64,000 nucleotides of DNA from Fusobacterium ulcerans ATCC 49185 (GCF_900683735.1 NZ_LR215979.1:1364001-1428000); one strand, 5' to 3'. Positions 27,311-36,284 are shown, numbered from the stretch's first letter. Notes: generated by a model from the letters alone, not told the origin. A program made the numbers and translations.

Positions 27311-27757
27311 ATGAAGATTTTAATAGATGCAGATGCCTGCCCTGTAGTAGAATTAACTATAGAAACAGGTAAAAAATTTGGTGTAAAAACCATTATATTT
27401 TGTGATGAAGCTCATAAAATAGATAAATCTGGAGCTGAAACTGTCTATGTTTCTCAAGGAAATGATTCAGTGGATTTTGTTCTTTTAAGAAATACAGAAG
27501 CAAATGACATAGTTGTCACTCAGGATTTTGGGTTAGCTTCAATGGTACTTGCTAAAAAAGCTGCTGCCCTCAATCAAAATGGATTAATCTACAATCAATT
27601 TAATATTGATCAACTGCTGTTTACCAGACACATATCAAAGAAAATAAGGAATAATGGGGGAAGGACAAAAGGTCCTAAAAAAAGAGAAAAAAGTGATGAT
27701 GAGAATTTTGAAAAAAATCTTATAACTCTTTTAAAAAAATCGGAGGGGATTAGATGA
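27311..27757 (+). CDS. YaiI/YqxD-family (DUF188) protein
   Basis: A 148-residue protein with the family's PIN-like N-terminal motif IDADACPV and the central IVVTQDFGLASM stretch, ending in NNGGRTKGPKKR. Acidic residues in these motifs resemble those of PIN nucleases, but activity is not established for the family. It overlaps the MATE gene by four bases (ATGA), so the two are translationally coupled. Confidence 0.85.
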   Translation: MKILIDADACPVVELTIETGKKFGVKTIIFCDEAHKIDKSGAETVYVSQGNDSVDFVLLRNTEANDIVVTQDFGLASMVLAKKAAALNQNGLIYNQFNIDQLLFTRHISKKIRNNGGRTKGPKKREKSDDENFEKNLITLLKKSEGIR

Positions 27758-29118
27758 CACATCAGGAAAAAGAATTCAGAGATGGAAATATATTATCTCT
27801 GCTCATTCGTTTTTCTATACCTGCAACTTTTGCTATACTTATAGGAATAATATACAATGTGACAGACAGATATTATATAGGTCAAGCTGTAGGAAGAAAT
27901 GGAATTTCTGCTCTTGCTGTTACTTTTCCTATATTACTCGTCCTGAGTGCCACAGGAGTTCTCTTTAGTATAGGTGGATGTGCCCTTGCTGGTATAAAAA
28001 TGGGAGAAGAGAAGATTGAAGACGCAAGAAAAGTTCTTGGTACATGCTTCTTTGCATTAATTACTATTGGAGCAGTATATACTATATTTGGCATGCTTTT
28101 TCTTGAAGAAATAGTTTCTTTTATGGGAGCTACAGAAAATAGTTTTGCCTATGCTGTTGAATATAATAAATACCTGTTTCCAGTTACTATATTCCAATTG
28201 ATTTATATCACTTACTGTTCATTTGTAAGATTGGAAGGAAGACCTATGGAATCTATGATTATCAATCTTGCCAGTGCCATAGTTAATATAGTTCTGGATT
28301 ATATCCTTATTATGAGATATGGTATGGGAATGAAGGGAGCTGCGATAGCTACTGCCATTGCTAATGTTGTTCCTGGAATTATCCTCATATATCATTTCCT
28401 GGAAAGTGACATACTTACTTTAAAAATGAAATATATAAGATATAATCATGACCTTCTGAAAAAAGTTTTCTACATAGGAAATTCAGGATTTCTTAATCAA
28501 TTCCTAAATGGAGCTTATGTATATGTATTGAATATACAGCTTGCAAAGTATGGTGGAGATATTGCACTAGCTGGAATGGGAATACTTTCATTGCTGAGAA
28601 CTTGTATAAACACTGGATATATGGGATTAAATCAAGGAAGACAACCTCTTCTCTCATATAACTGGGGAGCCAAAAACTATGAAAGGGTGAAAAAGATATT
28701 CTATTCATCAATAACACTAACTGCAATAATTTCAATTTTCCTTTTATTTGCAGTAATAGTAAATGCCCATACTGTTGTCAATTTCTTTGTAAAAAATGAT
28801 CTTGAGCTTACAGAGTATACTATAAGAGGAACATATATACATCTTGGCTTGATGATAAGTACTGCAATCTATCTTTCATGTACAAATTATTTTCAGGCTG
28901 TGGGAAAAGGTATGATAACTACAAGATTCATCATATTGAGATTAGCTGTTTTATCTATTCCTCTTACTTATATTCTCCCTATCTTCTGGGGAGCAGATGG
29001 AGTATTGATGAGTTTTCCAGCAGCAGATACTATCTGCTGCATAGGAGCAGCTTATGTTATGTGGAAAGAACTAAAACTTCTAACTAAAAAAGCTGAAAAG
29101 CAAAAGCGTTATAATTAG
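27754..29118 (+). CDS. MATE-family efflux transporter
   Basis: A 454-residue membrane protein with about 12 hydrophobic segments and two related halves. The opening LLIRFSIPATFAILIGIIYNVTDRYYIGQAVG and the paired GLNQGRQPLLSYNWGA segment are typical of MATE multidrug and toxic-compound exporters, which exchange substrates for sodium or protons. It is co-transcribed with the YaiI-type gene and followed by a hairpin. The substrate is unknown. Confidence 0.9.
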   Translation: MTHQEKEFRDGNILSLLIRFSIPATFAILIGIIYNVTDRYYIGQAVGRNGISALAVTFPILLVLSATGVLFSIGGCALAGIKMGEEKIEDARKVLGTCFFALITIGAVYTIFGMLFLEEIVSFMGATENSFAYAVEYNKYLFPVTIFQLIYITYCSFVRLEGRPMESMIINLASAIVNIVLDYILIMRYGMGMKGAAIATAIANVVPGIILIYHFLESDILTLKMKYIRYNHDLLKKVFYIGNSGFLNQFLNGAYVYVLNIQLAKYGGDIALAGMGILSLLRTCINTGYMGLNQGRQPLLSYNWGAKNYERVKKIFYSSITLTAIISIFLLFAVIVNAHTVVNFFVKNDLELTEYTIRGTYIHLGLMISTAIYLSCTNYFQAVGKGMITTRFIILRLAVLSIPLTYILPIFWGADGVLMSFPAADTICCIGAAYVMWKELKLLTKKAEKQKRYN

Positions 29119-29119
29119 T

Positions 29120-29147
29120 AGAAAAGCTGTCTTTTGACAGTTTTTCT
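29120..29147 (+). terminator. Hairpin terminator after the MATE gene
   Basis: AGAAAAGCTGTC pairs with GACAGTTTTTCT around a TTTT loop with one G-T pair. The U-rich side of the stem substitutes for a separate U-run. Confidence 0.6.
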
Positions 29148-29229
29148 GCTGTTAAATAATAAGTGAAAATAAGACAGAAAAAGAAATTGAAAAAGGATTA
29201 GGGAAGAATAGTGATAAAATTTTATTTTA

Positions 29230-29292
29230 TATGGTAGCCAATCATATTCAGAAACTACATTATATTCATACTAAACCAAGATAGCTACCATA
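29230..29292. repeat. Inverted repeat with 45-base loop downstream of HU genes
   Basis: TATGGTAGC (29230-29238) pairs with GCTACCATA (29284-29292). On the minus strand it lies just beyond the HU operon and is followed by an AT-rich stretch, so it may act as a terminator or protect the 3' end. Confidence 0.4.
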
Positions 29293-29316
29293 GTATATAA
29301 TAATTGTTAAGATTTT

Positions 29317-29589
29317 TTAATTAATATTTACATGCTTAGAAACTCTCAATCTTATATTTTTTTTAGGATAAATTTCTATTATTTCTTTTGTTTGAGGATT
29401 TGCTATTTTTTTAGGTTTCTTTTCTACTATTTCAAATACTCCTTTTTCCATCAGTTTAACCTGTCCATCTATTAATAAGGCTTTTTCTAATATTCTTAAA
29501 AAAACCTCAATATTTTTTGTTGCAGTTTCCAAAGTAATATCCTCTTTACAGAGTTCCTTATAAAGTTTTACAAACTTTCTTTTATCCAT
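29317..29589 (-). CDS. HU/IHF-family DNA-binding protein (copy 2)
   Basis: A 90-residue histone-like protein. The start at 29589 (MDKRKFVKLY) follows GGAGG with a five-base spacer and overlaps the previous gene. The family's DNA-binding arm is recognisable from GVFEIVEKKPKKIANPQTKEIIEIYPKKN. The arm carries the N-P pair where HU proteins have the conserved R-N-P; the arginine is replaced by alanine. It is quite different from the adjacent copy. Confidence 0.85.
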   Translation of the reverse strand: MDKRKFVKLYKELCKEDITLETATKNIEVFLRILEKALLIDGQVKLMEKGVFEIVEKKPKKIANPQTKEIIEIYPKKNIRLRVSKHVNIN

Positions 29590-29878
29590 TATTTCCTCCT
29601 TCATTGTTTATTCTCGCTCTCAGAGCGTTTCCACATTTAAAAGCCATAACTTTTTTAGGTAATGTATAAAATATTCCCTCTTTAGCTGGAGTTTTAACCT
29701 TTCTTGATTTTACTTCTTTTACTTCAAACTTACCCCAATCTTTAAACATAACTTTTCCATCCTGTTTTAAAGCTTCTATCAGCACAGACCAAAAAAAATC
29801 TATTTCTCTTTTTGCCTCTTCATAATTTTTTAAATTTTTTTCCTTTTTATATAGTTTAATGAAATTTTTCTCTTTCAT
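29582..29878 (-). CDS. HU/IHF-family DNA-binding protein (copy 1)
   Basis: A 98-residue protein. The start at 29878 (MKEKNFIKLY) follows AAAGGGGGAA. The HU-like core is seen in VMFKDWGKFEVKEVKSRKVKTPAKEGIFYTLPKK, where the arm tip reads KTPAKEG in place of R-N-P-x-T-G. The two genes overlap by eight bases and share one promoter. As divergent family members they may form a heterodimer. Confidence 0.85.
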   Translation of the reverse strand: MKEKNFIKLYKKEKNLKNYEEAKREIDFFWSVLIEALKQDGKVMFKDWGKFEVKEVKSRKVKTPAKEGIFYTLPKKVMAFKCGNALRARINNEGGNNG

Positions 29879-30017
29879 AAATTTTCCCCCTTTAAATTTA
29901 AAAACTATTTTTACTCTTCTTGAATGTTCTATTTTCAAACACATTATTACAAGTAATTAAAATACTTATTTTTTATTCTTTAAATCTATTTTTTAGATTA
30001 AGCACACTTTTTTTATC

Positions 30018-30047
30018 ATCATATAATATCAATAATTATTTTGTCAA
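30018..30047 (-). promoter_or_regulatory. Sigma-70-type promoter of the HU operon
   Basis: On the minus strand TTGACA, an 18-base spacer and TATGAT. The transcript would have a leader of about 130 bases. The remaining stretch 30048-30655, over 600 bases of extremely AT-rich sequence, contains no gene or other feature that I can support. Confidence 0.7.
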
Positions 30048-30660
30048 TACTTTTTTTGATAAAATACATATATAACTATTTTACTTAAATTATAAAAGTA
30101 TTTTTATTATATTATTTTGATATATTTTTTTATTTATTTTTTTTGTATATAAATTTATATAATCAAATTACTTATCAAGTAATTATTTTTTTAATTTGTA
30201 TCATAATTAAAATATTATTTAAATATATATAGATTTTAAAATTATGTTTTGATGCTAAAAATTCAAAGTAATATTTTTCTTTTCTTTAAGTAAAATTTTT
30301 AAAAAGCTAACATAGCATAAAATTAAAACCTTATTAATAGAAATAAAAAAATCTTTAAAAATATTGCTAAATATAATAAAAAGTTCTCTATGGAAAATTC
30401 AAAGAATATTATAAAATTTATTCTTTACAATAAAAATAATTCTAATATTACTTTTTATCTTCTTTAAGAATAAACATTTTTTCTAATTTTTTAAATTTCC
30501 AAATTTCTTTTAAAACTTTTATGTTCATTAATCTTTTTAATATTATAGAAAATGTGAATTTTCAGAAATATTTTCAAGAATTTTCTTATTTCAAAAAGAT
30601 AAATAAATTTTTTCTATGATAATTTACTCTAAAAAAATTTCTGTTTCTAAGCAATTAAAA

Positions 30661-30688
30661 AGAGGCTGTTTTAATTTACAGCCCCTCT
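30661..30688 (-). terminator. Terminator of the ferredoxin-like gene
   Basis: AGAGG and CTGT pair with ACAG and CCTCT with a two-base bulge. On the minus strand TTTTTAATT follows. It lies nine bases beyond the stop codon. Confidence 0.75.
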
Positions 30689-30697
30689 AATTATATA

Positions 30698-31420
30698 TTA
30701 ATCTTCTATTATTTCTCCATTTGTAGATATTGTTACAATATTCCAAGGTATCAGTTTACCACTTTGAAGCAATGCTTTCTTTACTGCATTTACTATTCCA
30801 CCACAACATGGAACCTGCATACGCACCACAGTAAGTGATTTTATATCATTATTCTCAAGAATTGCAGTTAATTTATCTGCATAGTCCCCTTCATCTAATT
30901 TAGGGCACCCTATCAAAGTTATTCTATTTTTTATAAACTTATTATGGAAATCTCCATAAGCATATGCTGTACAATCTGCAGCTATCAATAAGTTAGCATT
31001 ATTAAAATATGCTGCATTTATTGGAACAAGCTTTATCTGTACTGGCCATTGATTCAATTGAGATTCAATTTCCCTTGATTCTCTAATTTCATGAGATTCA
31101 TGTTTTTCAGTTTTTCTCTCAATAGTTTTAGAGTGCATTCCTGGACATCCAAAGTGAACAGAAGGAGCTGGCTCAGCTTTTTTAGCAGCCATATTAGCTT
31201 TTACTGCTGCTTCATCATATTCAGCTGCTTCTCTTTCTTCAAAGCTAATTGCATTTACTGGACACCCTGGAAGACAATCTCCCAAACCATCACAATAGTC
31301 ATCTCTCATCAGTTTAGCTTTCCCATTTACCATTCCAATTGCCCCTTCGTGGCAAGCTGAAACACATATTCCACATCCATTGCATTTTTCCTCATCAATT
31401 TTTATTATTTTTCTTATCAT
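30698..31420 (-). CDS. Two-[4Fe-4S] ferredoxin-domain protein
   Basis: A 240-residue protein. The N-terminus has two iron-sulfur motifs, CNGCGICVSACHEGA (residues 13-27) and a second with C-D-G-L-G-D-C-L-P-G-C-P (43-54). The second has a six-residue gap pattern unlike a plain ferredoxin. A histidine- and glutamate-rich linker follows (about 100-125), then a C-terminal domain with three further cysteines (AADCTAYAYG, IGCPKLDEGD, VPCCGGIV). This architecture is common in strict anaerobes and probably transfers electrons to or from an unknown partner. It is a single-gene unit. Confidence 0.8.
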   Translation of the reverse strand: MIRKIIKIDEEKCNGCGICVSACHEGAIGMVNGKAKLMRDDYCDGLGDCLPGCPVNAISFEEREAAEYDEAAVKANMAAKKAEPAPSVHFGCPGMHSKTIERKTEKHESHEIRESREIESQLNQWPVQIKLVPINAAYFNNANLLIAADCTAYAYGDFHNKFIKNRITLIGCPKLDEGDYADKLTAILENNDIKSLTVVRMQVPCCGGIVNAVKKALLQSGKLIPWNIVTISTNGEIIED

Positions 31421-31504
31421 CTATATGTCACCTCTCCATTTATTACATCTTTATACAAATATATTACTATATGAAGAAAATAAATTCGGTAACATATGAT
31501 ACAC

Positions 31505-31840
31505 TTAAAATATTTTTTGGACAAGATACATATAGAATGCTGTTCCTCCTAAAATACTTATCAAACTATTTCTTCTCCATACATGAAGCAGTACCACAAC
31601 TGCTACTGCCAGTATTTCAGGAACTCCATGTGGAGCTTTCAGTACATTGGTATCTTTCAGACAAAATATAATAAGTATTCCAATTACTGCTGGTGGTAAA
31701 ACTTTTCCTAAATACATCATATACTTTTCCACTGCTTTATTTTTTTTATTCAATACAAGAAATGGGAAAGCTCTTAAAAAATATGAAGTCGCTCCTACTG
31801 CTACTATTATAGAAACAGAATATAAAAATCCTGCTCTCAT
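31505..31840 (-). CDS. azlD: AzlD-family branched-chain amino acid exporter subunit
   Basis: A 111-residue membrane protein with four hydrophobic segments, typical of AzlD: TSYFLRAFPFLVLNKK near the start and YLGKVLPPAVIGILIIFCL in the middle. AzlD is the small partner of AzlC in exporters of branched-chain amino acids. It begins two bases after the azlC stop codon. The specificity is inferred from the family. Confidence 0.85.
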   Translation of the reverse strand: MRAGFLYSVSIIVAVGATSYFLRAFPFLVLNKKNKAVEKYMMYLGKVLPPAVIGILIIFCLKDTNVLKAPHGVPEILAVAVVVLLHVWRRNSLISILGGTAFYMYLVQKIF

Positions 31841-31842
31841 AA

Positions 31843-32553
31843 TTATCTCACTCCCCTTTTCTTTGCCATTTCTATCTTTTTTTCCAACCTTGATTTAAAA
31901 ACTATTAAAAAAACTATTATAATTGCTATAGAAGGAATCAGCATATTTTTTGAGCCTAAAAATATCAGACATACAAATCCACTTAATACTCCCAAGACAC
32001 TAGGTGTTCTAGTTGGAAAAGTAAGAAACTGATCTACAAATATAACTATAAACAAAGCAGTCATTGCAAAATCTATTCCTTTACTGTTAAACTGTACAGC
32101 AGATCCCAATATTGCTCCTAAGACTCCACCTAATACCCAATAAAAGTGGCTTAATCCTGCTATTGCCAAAAATAACTGTTTTCTATTAACTCCCAGTGGA
32201 ACTTTTGCTGAACACATAATTGCATATACTTCATCTGTAAGTGTATGTATCATATATGGTCTGACTTTTTTCATTTTTTTAAATAAATCAGTAAATGATA
32301 TTCCATAAAGAGCATATCTTGCATTCACTATTAAAGTGGTGATAATCGCTTCTAGTATTCCTGCCCCACCTGTTAAAAGATTCAAAAGTACAAACTGCAT
32401 AGAGCCTGAATATACTCCAAGTCCAATAAATAATGCCCAGATAAAATTATATCCATTTCTCTGACACAGCAGTCCAAAGGCCATTCCTACAAAAATGTAC
32501 CCGAAAAAAACCGGCATTGTTGCTTTGAATGCCGCTTTTAATGCTTTTTTCAT
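31843..32553 (-). CDS. azlC: AzlC-family branched-chain amino acid exporter subunit
   Basis: A 236-residue membrane protein. The start at 32553 (MKKALKAAFK) follows GAGGGGAAAT; the frame extends four codons upstream to a GTG. Family features are PVFFGYIFVGMAFGLL, GVYSGSMQFVLLNLL and NARYALYG. With AzlD it forms a two-part exporter. No regulator (AzlB) is adjacent. Confidence 0.85.
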   Translation of the reverse strand: MKKALKAAFKATMPVFFGYIFVGMAFGLLCQRNGYNFIWALFIGLGVYSGSMQFVLLNLLTGGAGILEAIITTLIVNARYALYGISFTDLFKKMKKVRPYMIHTLTDEVYAIMCSAKVPLGVNRKQLFLAIAGLSHFYWVLGGVLGAILGSAVQFNSKGIDFAMTALFIVIFVDQFLTFPTRTPSVLGVLSGFVCLIFLGSKNMLIPSIAIIIVFLIVFKSRLEKKIEMAKKRGVR

Positions 32554-32606
32554 ATTTCCCCTCACTTTTTATTAATTATATTACTATTGTTTACCCTAAT
32601 TAATTA

Positions 32607-33407
32607 TTATAGAAAAACTTTCTTTAAATATTCAGCCACTCCATTTTCATCATTTCTTCCAATTACCCTATTATTAGGAAGAAGTTCCTTCAATCTTGGA
32701 TTACAGTTTCCCATAAGAAGCCCTTCCCCCACTACATCAAGCATCTCATAGTCATTTAATCCATCACCAAATGATATAACTTCTTCAGTTTTTATCCCAA
32801 ATTTTGGAAGAAGTATATCTGTTATTGCACTTCCTTTAGAAATTCCCTTATTCATTATCTCCAGACATATTGGAAGGGAAAGAGTAAGATTTATTCTATC
32901 TCCAAATTTTTCATTAATTTCATTTTCAAGATTTCTTATGAGTTTTTCATTTTCATTAATATAGAAAAACTTTATCACTTCACTATTCTTTAACTCAGAA
33001 AATTTTCTTACATTATATGTAAAGCCAGATTCTTTGTGATATTCATGAGCCTCATTTAATGGCTTTTCTGAATACCAGAAATCTCCTTTATATATATTTT
33101 TATGAATCTCTTCATTCACATTTAAGTCAAATATCTCATTGCTTAATTCTTTTGGAATATCCCCTTTAAATATAATGTCATTATTTTCATCATGTATCCT
33201 TGCTCCATTTGAACTGATTAGATAAGAATCAAGTCCAAGCATTTCTTTAAATTTTAAAGCATCCATATGATGTCTTCCAGTAGCAATAAAAAATTTTACC
33301 CCAAGACTGGTTACATCTTTTATCACATCTCTAGTATATTTAGATATTGTATGTTCAGAGTTCAATAGTGTTCCATCTAAATCACACACAATGGCCTTAT
33401 ATTTCAT
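32607..33407 (-). CDS. Cof-type HAD-superfamily phosphatase
   Basis: A 266-residue hydrolase. Motif I is DLDGTLLNS (residues 9-17, nucleophile D9), motif II is the threonine in FFIATGRH, and motifs III/IV are K190-region KGSAITDI and FGDGLNDYEML. The C2B-type cap lies between. These enzymes dephosphorylate sugar phosphates or cofactors such as FMN; the substrate is unknown. It starts at ATG behind an AGGAGG site. It is separated by 54 bases from azlC and may be co-transcribed with it. Confidence 0.9.
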   Translation of the reverse strand: MKYKAIVCDLDGTLLNSEHTISKYTRDVIKDVTSLGVKFFIATGRHHMDALKFKEMLGLDSYLISSNGARIHDENNDIIFKGDIPKELSNEIFDLNVNEEIHKNIYKGDFWYSEKPLNEAHEYHKESGFTYNVRKFSELKNSEVIKFFYINENEKLIRNLENEINEKFGDRINLTLSLPICLEIMNKGISKGSAITDILLPKFGIKTEEVISFGDGLNDYEMLDVVGEGLLMGNCNPRLKELLPNNRVIGRNDENGVAEYLKKVFL

Positions 33408-33535
33408 TCATTCCTCCTGCTATTTCCTATTTTTTTAGTATAAGCCTTTCTAATTATACCATTTTCCGAAAAAAAAACAAGTAAAAATATCAAATTTTTG
33501 TTCAATTATTTTCTAAAATTTTATGAAGAATTTTA

Positions 33536-33567
33536 TTGACACAAAGCATATTTTATGATATTATAAT
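33536..33567 (+). promoter_or_regulatory. Promoter of the tRNA-Pro/tRNA-Gln operon
   Basis: TTGACA (33536-33541), a 17-base spacer and TATTAT (33559-33564), overlapping a perfect TATAAT at 33562-33567. It lies 17 bases before the first tRNA. Confidence 0.7.
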
Positions 33568-33583
33568 CTTTGTCAACGAAAGT

Positions 33584-33660
33584 CGGAATATAGCGCAGTC
33601 CGGTAGCGCACCTGCCTTGGGAGCAGGGGGCCGCAAGTTCGAATCTTGCTATTCCGACCA
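33584..33660 (+). tRNA. tRNA-Pro (anticodon UGG)
   Basis: A complete 77-base cloverleaf: acceptor CGGAATA/TATTCCG, D arm GCGC/GCGC, anticodon stem CCTGC/GCAGG with loop CTTGGGA (anticodon TGG), T arm GCAAG-TTCGAAT-CTTGC, discriminator A and encoded CCA. A C at position 1 is typical of tRNA-Pro. Confidence 0.97.
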
Positions 33661-33665
33661 TTGAT

Positions 33666-33740
33666 TGGGCTGTCGCCAAGCGGTAAGGCAACGGACTTTG
33701 ACTCCGTCATGCGCTGGTTCGAATCCAGCCAGCCCAGCCA
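33666..33740 (+). tRNA. tRNA-Gln (anticodon UUG)
   Basis: A complete 75-base cloverleaf: acceptor TGGGCTG/CAGCCCA, anticodon stem ACGGA/TCCGT with TTG anticodon, T arm GCTGG-TTCGAAT-CCAGC, discriminator G and encoded CCA. It follows tRNA-Pro by five bases, in one transcript. Confidence 0.97.
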
Positions 33741-33755
33741 TTTTATTAATAATTG

Positions 33756-33797
33756 CCTCTTATATGAAAATTTAAGAGGTTTTTTATTTTTTTGAAT
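33756..33797 (+). terminator. Terminator of the tRNA operon
   Basis: CCTCTTA pairs with TAAGAGG, followed by a long T-run (TTTTTTATTTTTTT). Confidence 0.85.
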
Positions 33798-33883
33798 ATT
33801 ATTTCATAAAATAGAAATCAGGAAGAAAATTCTCCCTGACTTTGTTTAAAATTTGTTATGTATAACTCAAAATAAATTACAGT

Positions 33884-35251
33884 TTATTTCTCTAATTTTT
33901 GAAGATACCTTTTTCTGCCCATTATATCTTTTTCATTTTCAGCCTGATAATTATAAAATTTCTCTTTATCTTTGTACATATTTATTTCAGCCATCTTTAT
34001 TGATTTATTTATATTATCAGTACTTGATATCCAGTTAGCACCTACTGCTGCTATATTTCCATTTCCACTTTGTAAATTTGTTTTCAGTTCAACAACTTTC
34101 TTTGCAAAAACCTCTTCAGTTTCATTTCTGCAGAATATAATAAACTCATCCCCACCAGTTCTATACTTTAAACCATTTTTAAATACTTTTTTTATTTTAT
34201 TAAAAGTGTTGATAATAAGCTCATCTCCAGCCATATGTCCAAAATTATCATTTACTTCTTTCAATCCATTTACATCTACAAATACTACTCCTAGTTGTTT
34301 AGCAATTCTCTGTGGTTTTTCAATATCTCTTATGAAAGCATTTCTGTTCAAAGCACCAGTTAGTGTATCAAAATAGCTTAATTTCTGTAGTTTCTCCATT
34401 AACTTCCTACGTTGAAGTATCTCTAAAAAGAAGTATGATAGAATATTTAAAATATTAGTTATATTTTGTATTCTCTCAGCAGGAGGATTATCCACTCCAA
34501 AAAATCCATAAAAAACTCCATTTTCCATTATAGGTATAACTACTAGAGAATGTATATTTTGCGAATAAAGAGTCATATATTCTTTTTCATCAATTTCCTT
34601 GAGTTCATCTACATTCTCTATTATTATATTTGAACCTCTATTAAAAACACTTATCCATCTAGCCAAATCTTCAACAGGTACATCCTGCAGCATTTCTTTT
34701 TCTGCCTCTACTCCCTCAGCACACCATTCATATGTATTATTTAAAGTATTATTATCAGTCAGCTCAAATATATATGTACGCTCACCATTCAAATATTTTC
34801 CCATTACTTTAAGGGTATTAAAAATAGAAACATCAATATCAACTGATGAATGCATCATCTTTATACAATTTGATACTATTCTTTCATTATCTAATGTTTG
34901 TTCTAATCTATCTCTTTCACTTTGCTTCTGTGTAATATCTACAGCTATTACTAAATGAGTATTTTTGCCATTCCATTCTAATAGTTTTTCCTTAACGATG
35001 AAATATTTATTTAATAAAGGATTTTTACATTCCCATTCATAATATTCTTCCAATGTCAGACGACTTGCATTGCAAAATGAGCATGGAGAATCTGCTTTAT
35101 AAAAAACTTCATAACATGTCTGTTTTTTTATCTCATTAAATTTCTCATATCCAAAAAGTCTTAAGGTAAATGTATTTAAATAGAGTAGTTCATAACTTTC
35201 CAAATCAACAACATATATAACCTCATTTAATTCATTTAATAGTTCTTCCAT
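33884..35251 (-). CDS. Diguanylate cyclase with PAS and GAF sensor domains
   Basis: A 455-residue cytoplasmic protein. A PAS-like domain covers about residues 1-115, with a C-SF-C pair near 58-61 (SPCSFCNAS). A GAF domain lies at about 135-285 and a GGDEF domain at about 295-440. The catalytic motif reads GGDEF (RTGGDEFIIF), so synthesis of cyclic di-GMP is likely. The usual inhibitory R-x-x-D site five residues before it is missing (KNGL there), so product feedback is probably absent. The two cysteines could bind a metal or sense redox. It is a single-gene unit divergent from the TraT-like gene. Confidence 0.9.
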   Translation of the reverse strand: MEELLNELNEVIYVVDLESYELLYLNTFTLRLFGYEKFNEIKKQTCYEVFYKADSPCSFCNASRLTLEEYYEWECKNPLLNKYFIVKEKLLEWNGKNTHLVIAVDITQKQSERDRLEQTLDNERIVSNCIKMMHSSVDIDVSIFNTLKVMGKYLNGERTYIFELTDNNTLNNTYEWCAEGVEAEKEMLQDVPVEDLARWISVFNRGSNIIIENVDELKEIDEKEYMTLYSQNIHSLVVIPIMENGVFYGFFGVDNPPAERIQNITNILNILSYFFLEILQRRKLMEKLQKLSYFDTLTGALNRNAFIRDIEKPQRIAKQLGVVFVDVNGLKEVNDNFGHMAGDELIINTFNKIKKVFKNGLKYRTGGDEFIIFCRNETEEVFAKKVVELKTNLQSGNGNIAAVGANWISSTDNINKSIKMAEINMYKDKEKFYNYQAENEKDIMGRKRYLQKLEK

Positions 35252-35490
35252 ATACTTTCTCCCAAATTATTTATATAATTTTATCCTAATTATTCATTGT
35301 ATACAGCGATTCTTAAACCTTTTATATTAGTTTATAATAGCATTTTATTTAATATAAATCAATAGGAAAAACCCCTTATAAAAAACGAAATAAAGAATAT
35401 ATTTGATCTTATCATCCAATTTTTATACTATTTTCATTCAAATATTTTTTATTCATACAAAAAATATTTTTTTCTTAAAATTTAATTTGT

Positions 35491-35519
35491 TTGGGTTTAC
35501 TAAAAAATTATTTTATGCT
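35491..35519 (+). promoter_or_regulatory. Candidate promoter of the TraT-like gene
   Basis: TTGGGT, a 17-base spacer and TATGCT, about 44 bases before the start codon. The rest of 35252-35562 is AT-rich, without other features. Confidence 0.45.
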
Positions 35520-35562
35520 AGTATTACTTATATGAGTTTTTTATTTTGCGGGAGGGATAACA

Positions 35563-36276
35563 ATGAAAAAATATTTTTTATTAACTATGGTTCTTATTAT
35601 ATTACTATTATCTGGATGCAGTTCTTTAGAAACTGCTATCAAAAAAAGAAATTTAGCCACTGAAACAAAACTTTCTGAAACAATATGGCTAAACCCAGAA
35701 AACATAACAGACAAAACAGTCTTTATACAAGTGAAAAACACTTCAACAAGCAATTTGGATATAGAAAGCGAAATTAAAAATACCTTAATAGGAAAAGGAT
35801 ATAAAATAGTTTCAGCTCCTAAAAATGCTAATTACTGGTTGCAGGTTAATATATTGCAGCTTAGCAAAATGGATTTAAAAGAATCTCAAGCTGCTTTAAG
35901 TGGTGTAGCTGGTGCAGGAATAGGTGCTGCTATTGGTGGATATAATACTGGTTCAGTTAATACTGCTATTGGCTGGGGGCTTGTGGGAGGAGCTATTGGA
36001 ATTCTTTCAGATGCTCTTGTGGAAGATGCTTATTATACAATGATAACTGATATTTTAATCAGTGAGAAATCTGGTACTAAAGTAAATAATCTTTCTATAA
36101 ATGCAACTACTCAAGGAACACAAGGAAGAAATATATATGCTACTGAAGGTACTGGAAACATGAATAAATATCAAACTAGAGTTGTGAGTACAGCTAATAA
36201 AGTAAATCTTGAACTGCCAGATGCTGAACCACAATTAAAAAATGAACTTATAAAAACAATAAGCAATATATTTTAA
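35563..36276 (+). CDS. TraT-like outer-membrane lipoprotein
   Basis: A 237-residue lipoprotein. The signal peptide ends in the lipobox LSGC (cysteine near residue 19). The TraT family is recognised by VFIQVKNTSTSNLDIESEI, the hydrophobic glycine/alanine stretch VAGAGIGAAIGGYNTGS (about 110-126) and the AYYTMITDILISEK region. In plasmid-bearing enterobacteria TraT gives surface exclusion and serum resistance (established). Here it is chromosome-like, without transfer genes nearby, so the role may be serum resistance or envelope maintenance. A GGGAGGG site precedes the start. Confidence 0.9.
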   Translation: MKKYFLLTMVLIILLLSGCSSLETAIKKRNLATETKLSETIWLNPENITDKTVFIQVKNTSTSNLDIESEIKNTLIGKGYKIVSAPKNANYWLQVNILQLSKMDLKESQAALSGVAGAGIGAAIGGYNTGSVNTAIGWGLVGGAIGILSDALVEDAYYTMITDILISEKSGTKVNNLSINATTQGTQGRNIYATEGTGNMNKYQTRVVSTANKVNLELPDAEPQLKNELIKTISNIF

Positions 36277-36284
36277 AAACTTTT

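Noticed and set aside
29230-29292. Inverted repeat as an insertion-sequence end pair
   Set aside because: Only 63 bases apart with no coding content and no target duplication; a 3'-end hairpin is simpler.
30048-30655. Hidden small genes in the 600-base AT-rich gap
   Set aside because: No frame with a ribosome site or plausible protein pattern and no convincing RNA fold could be supported.
33584-33740. tRNA pair as an integration site of a mobile element
   Set aside because: The tRNAs are complete, followed at once by their terminator, and no integrase or repeated tRNA end is seen nearby.
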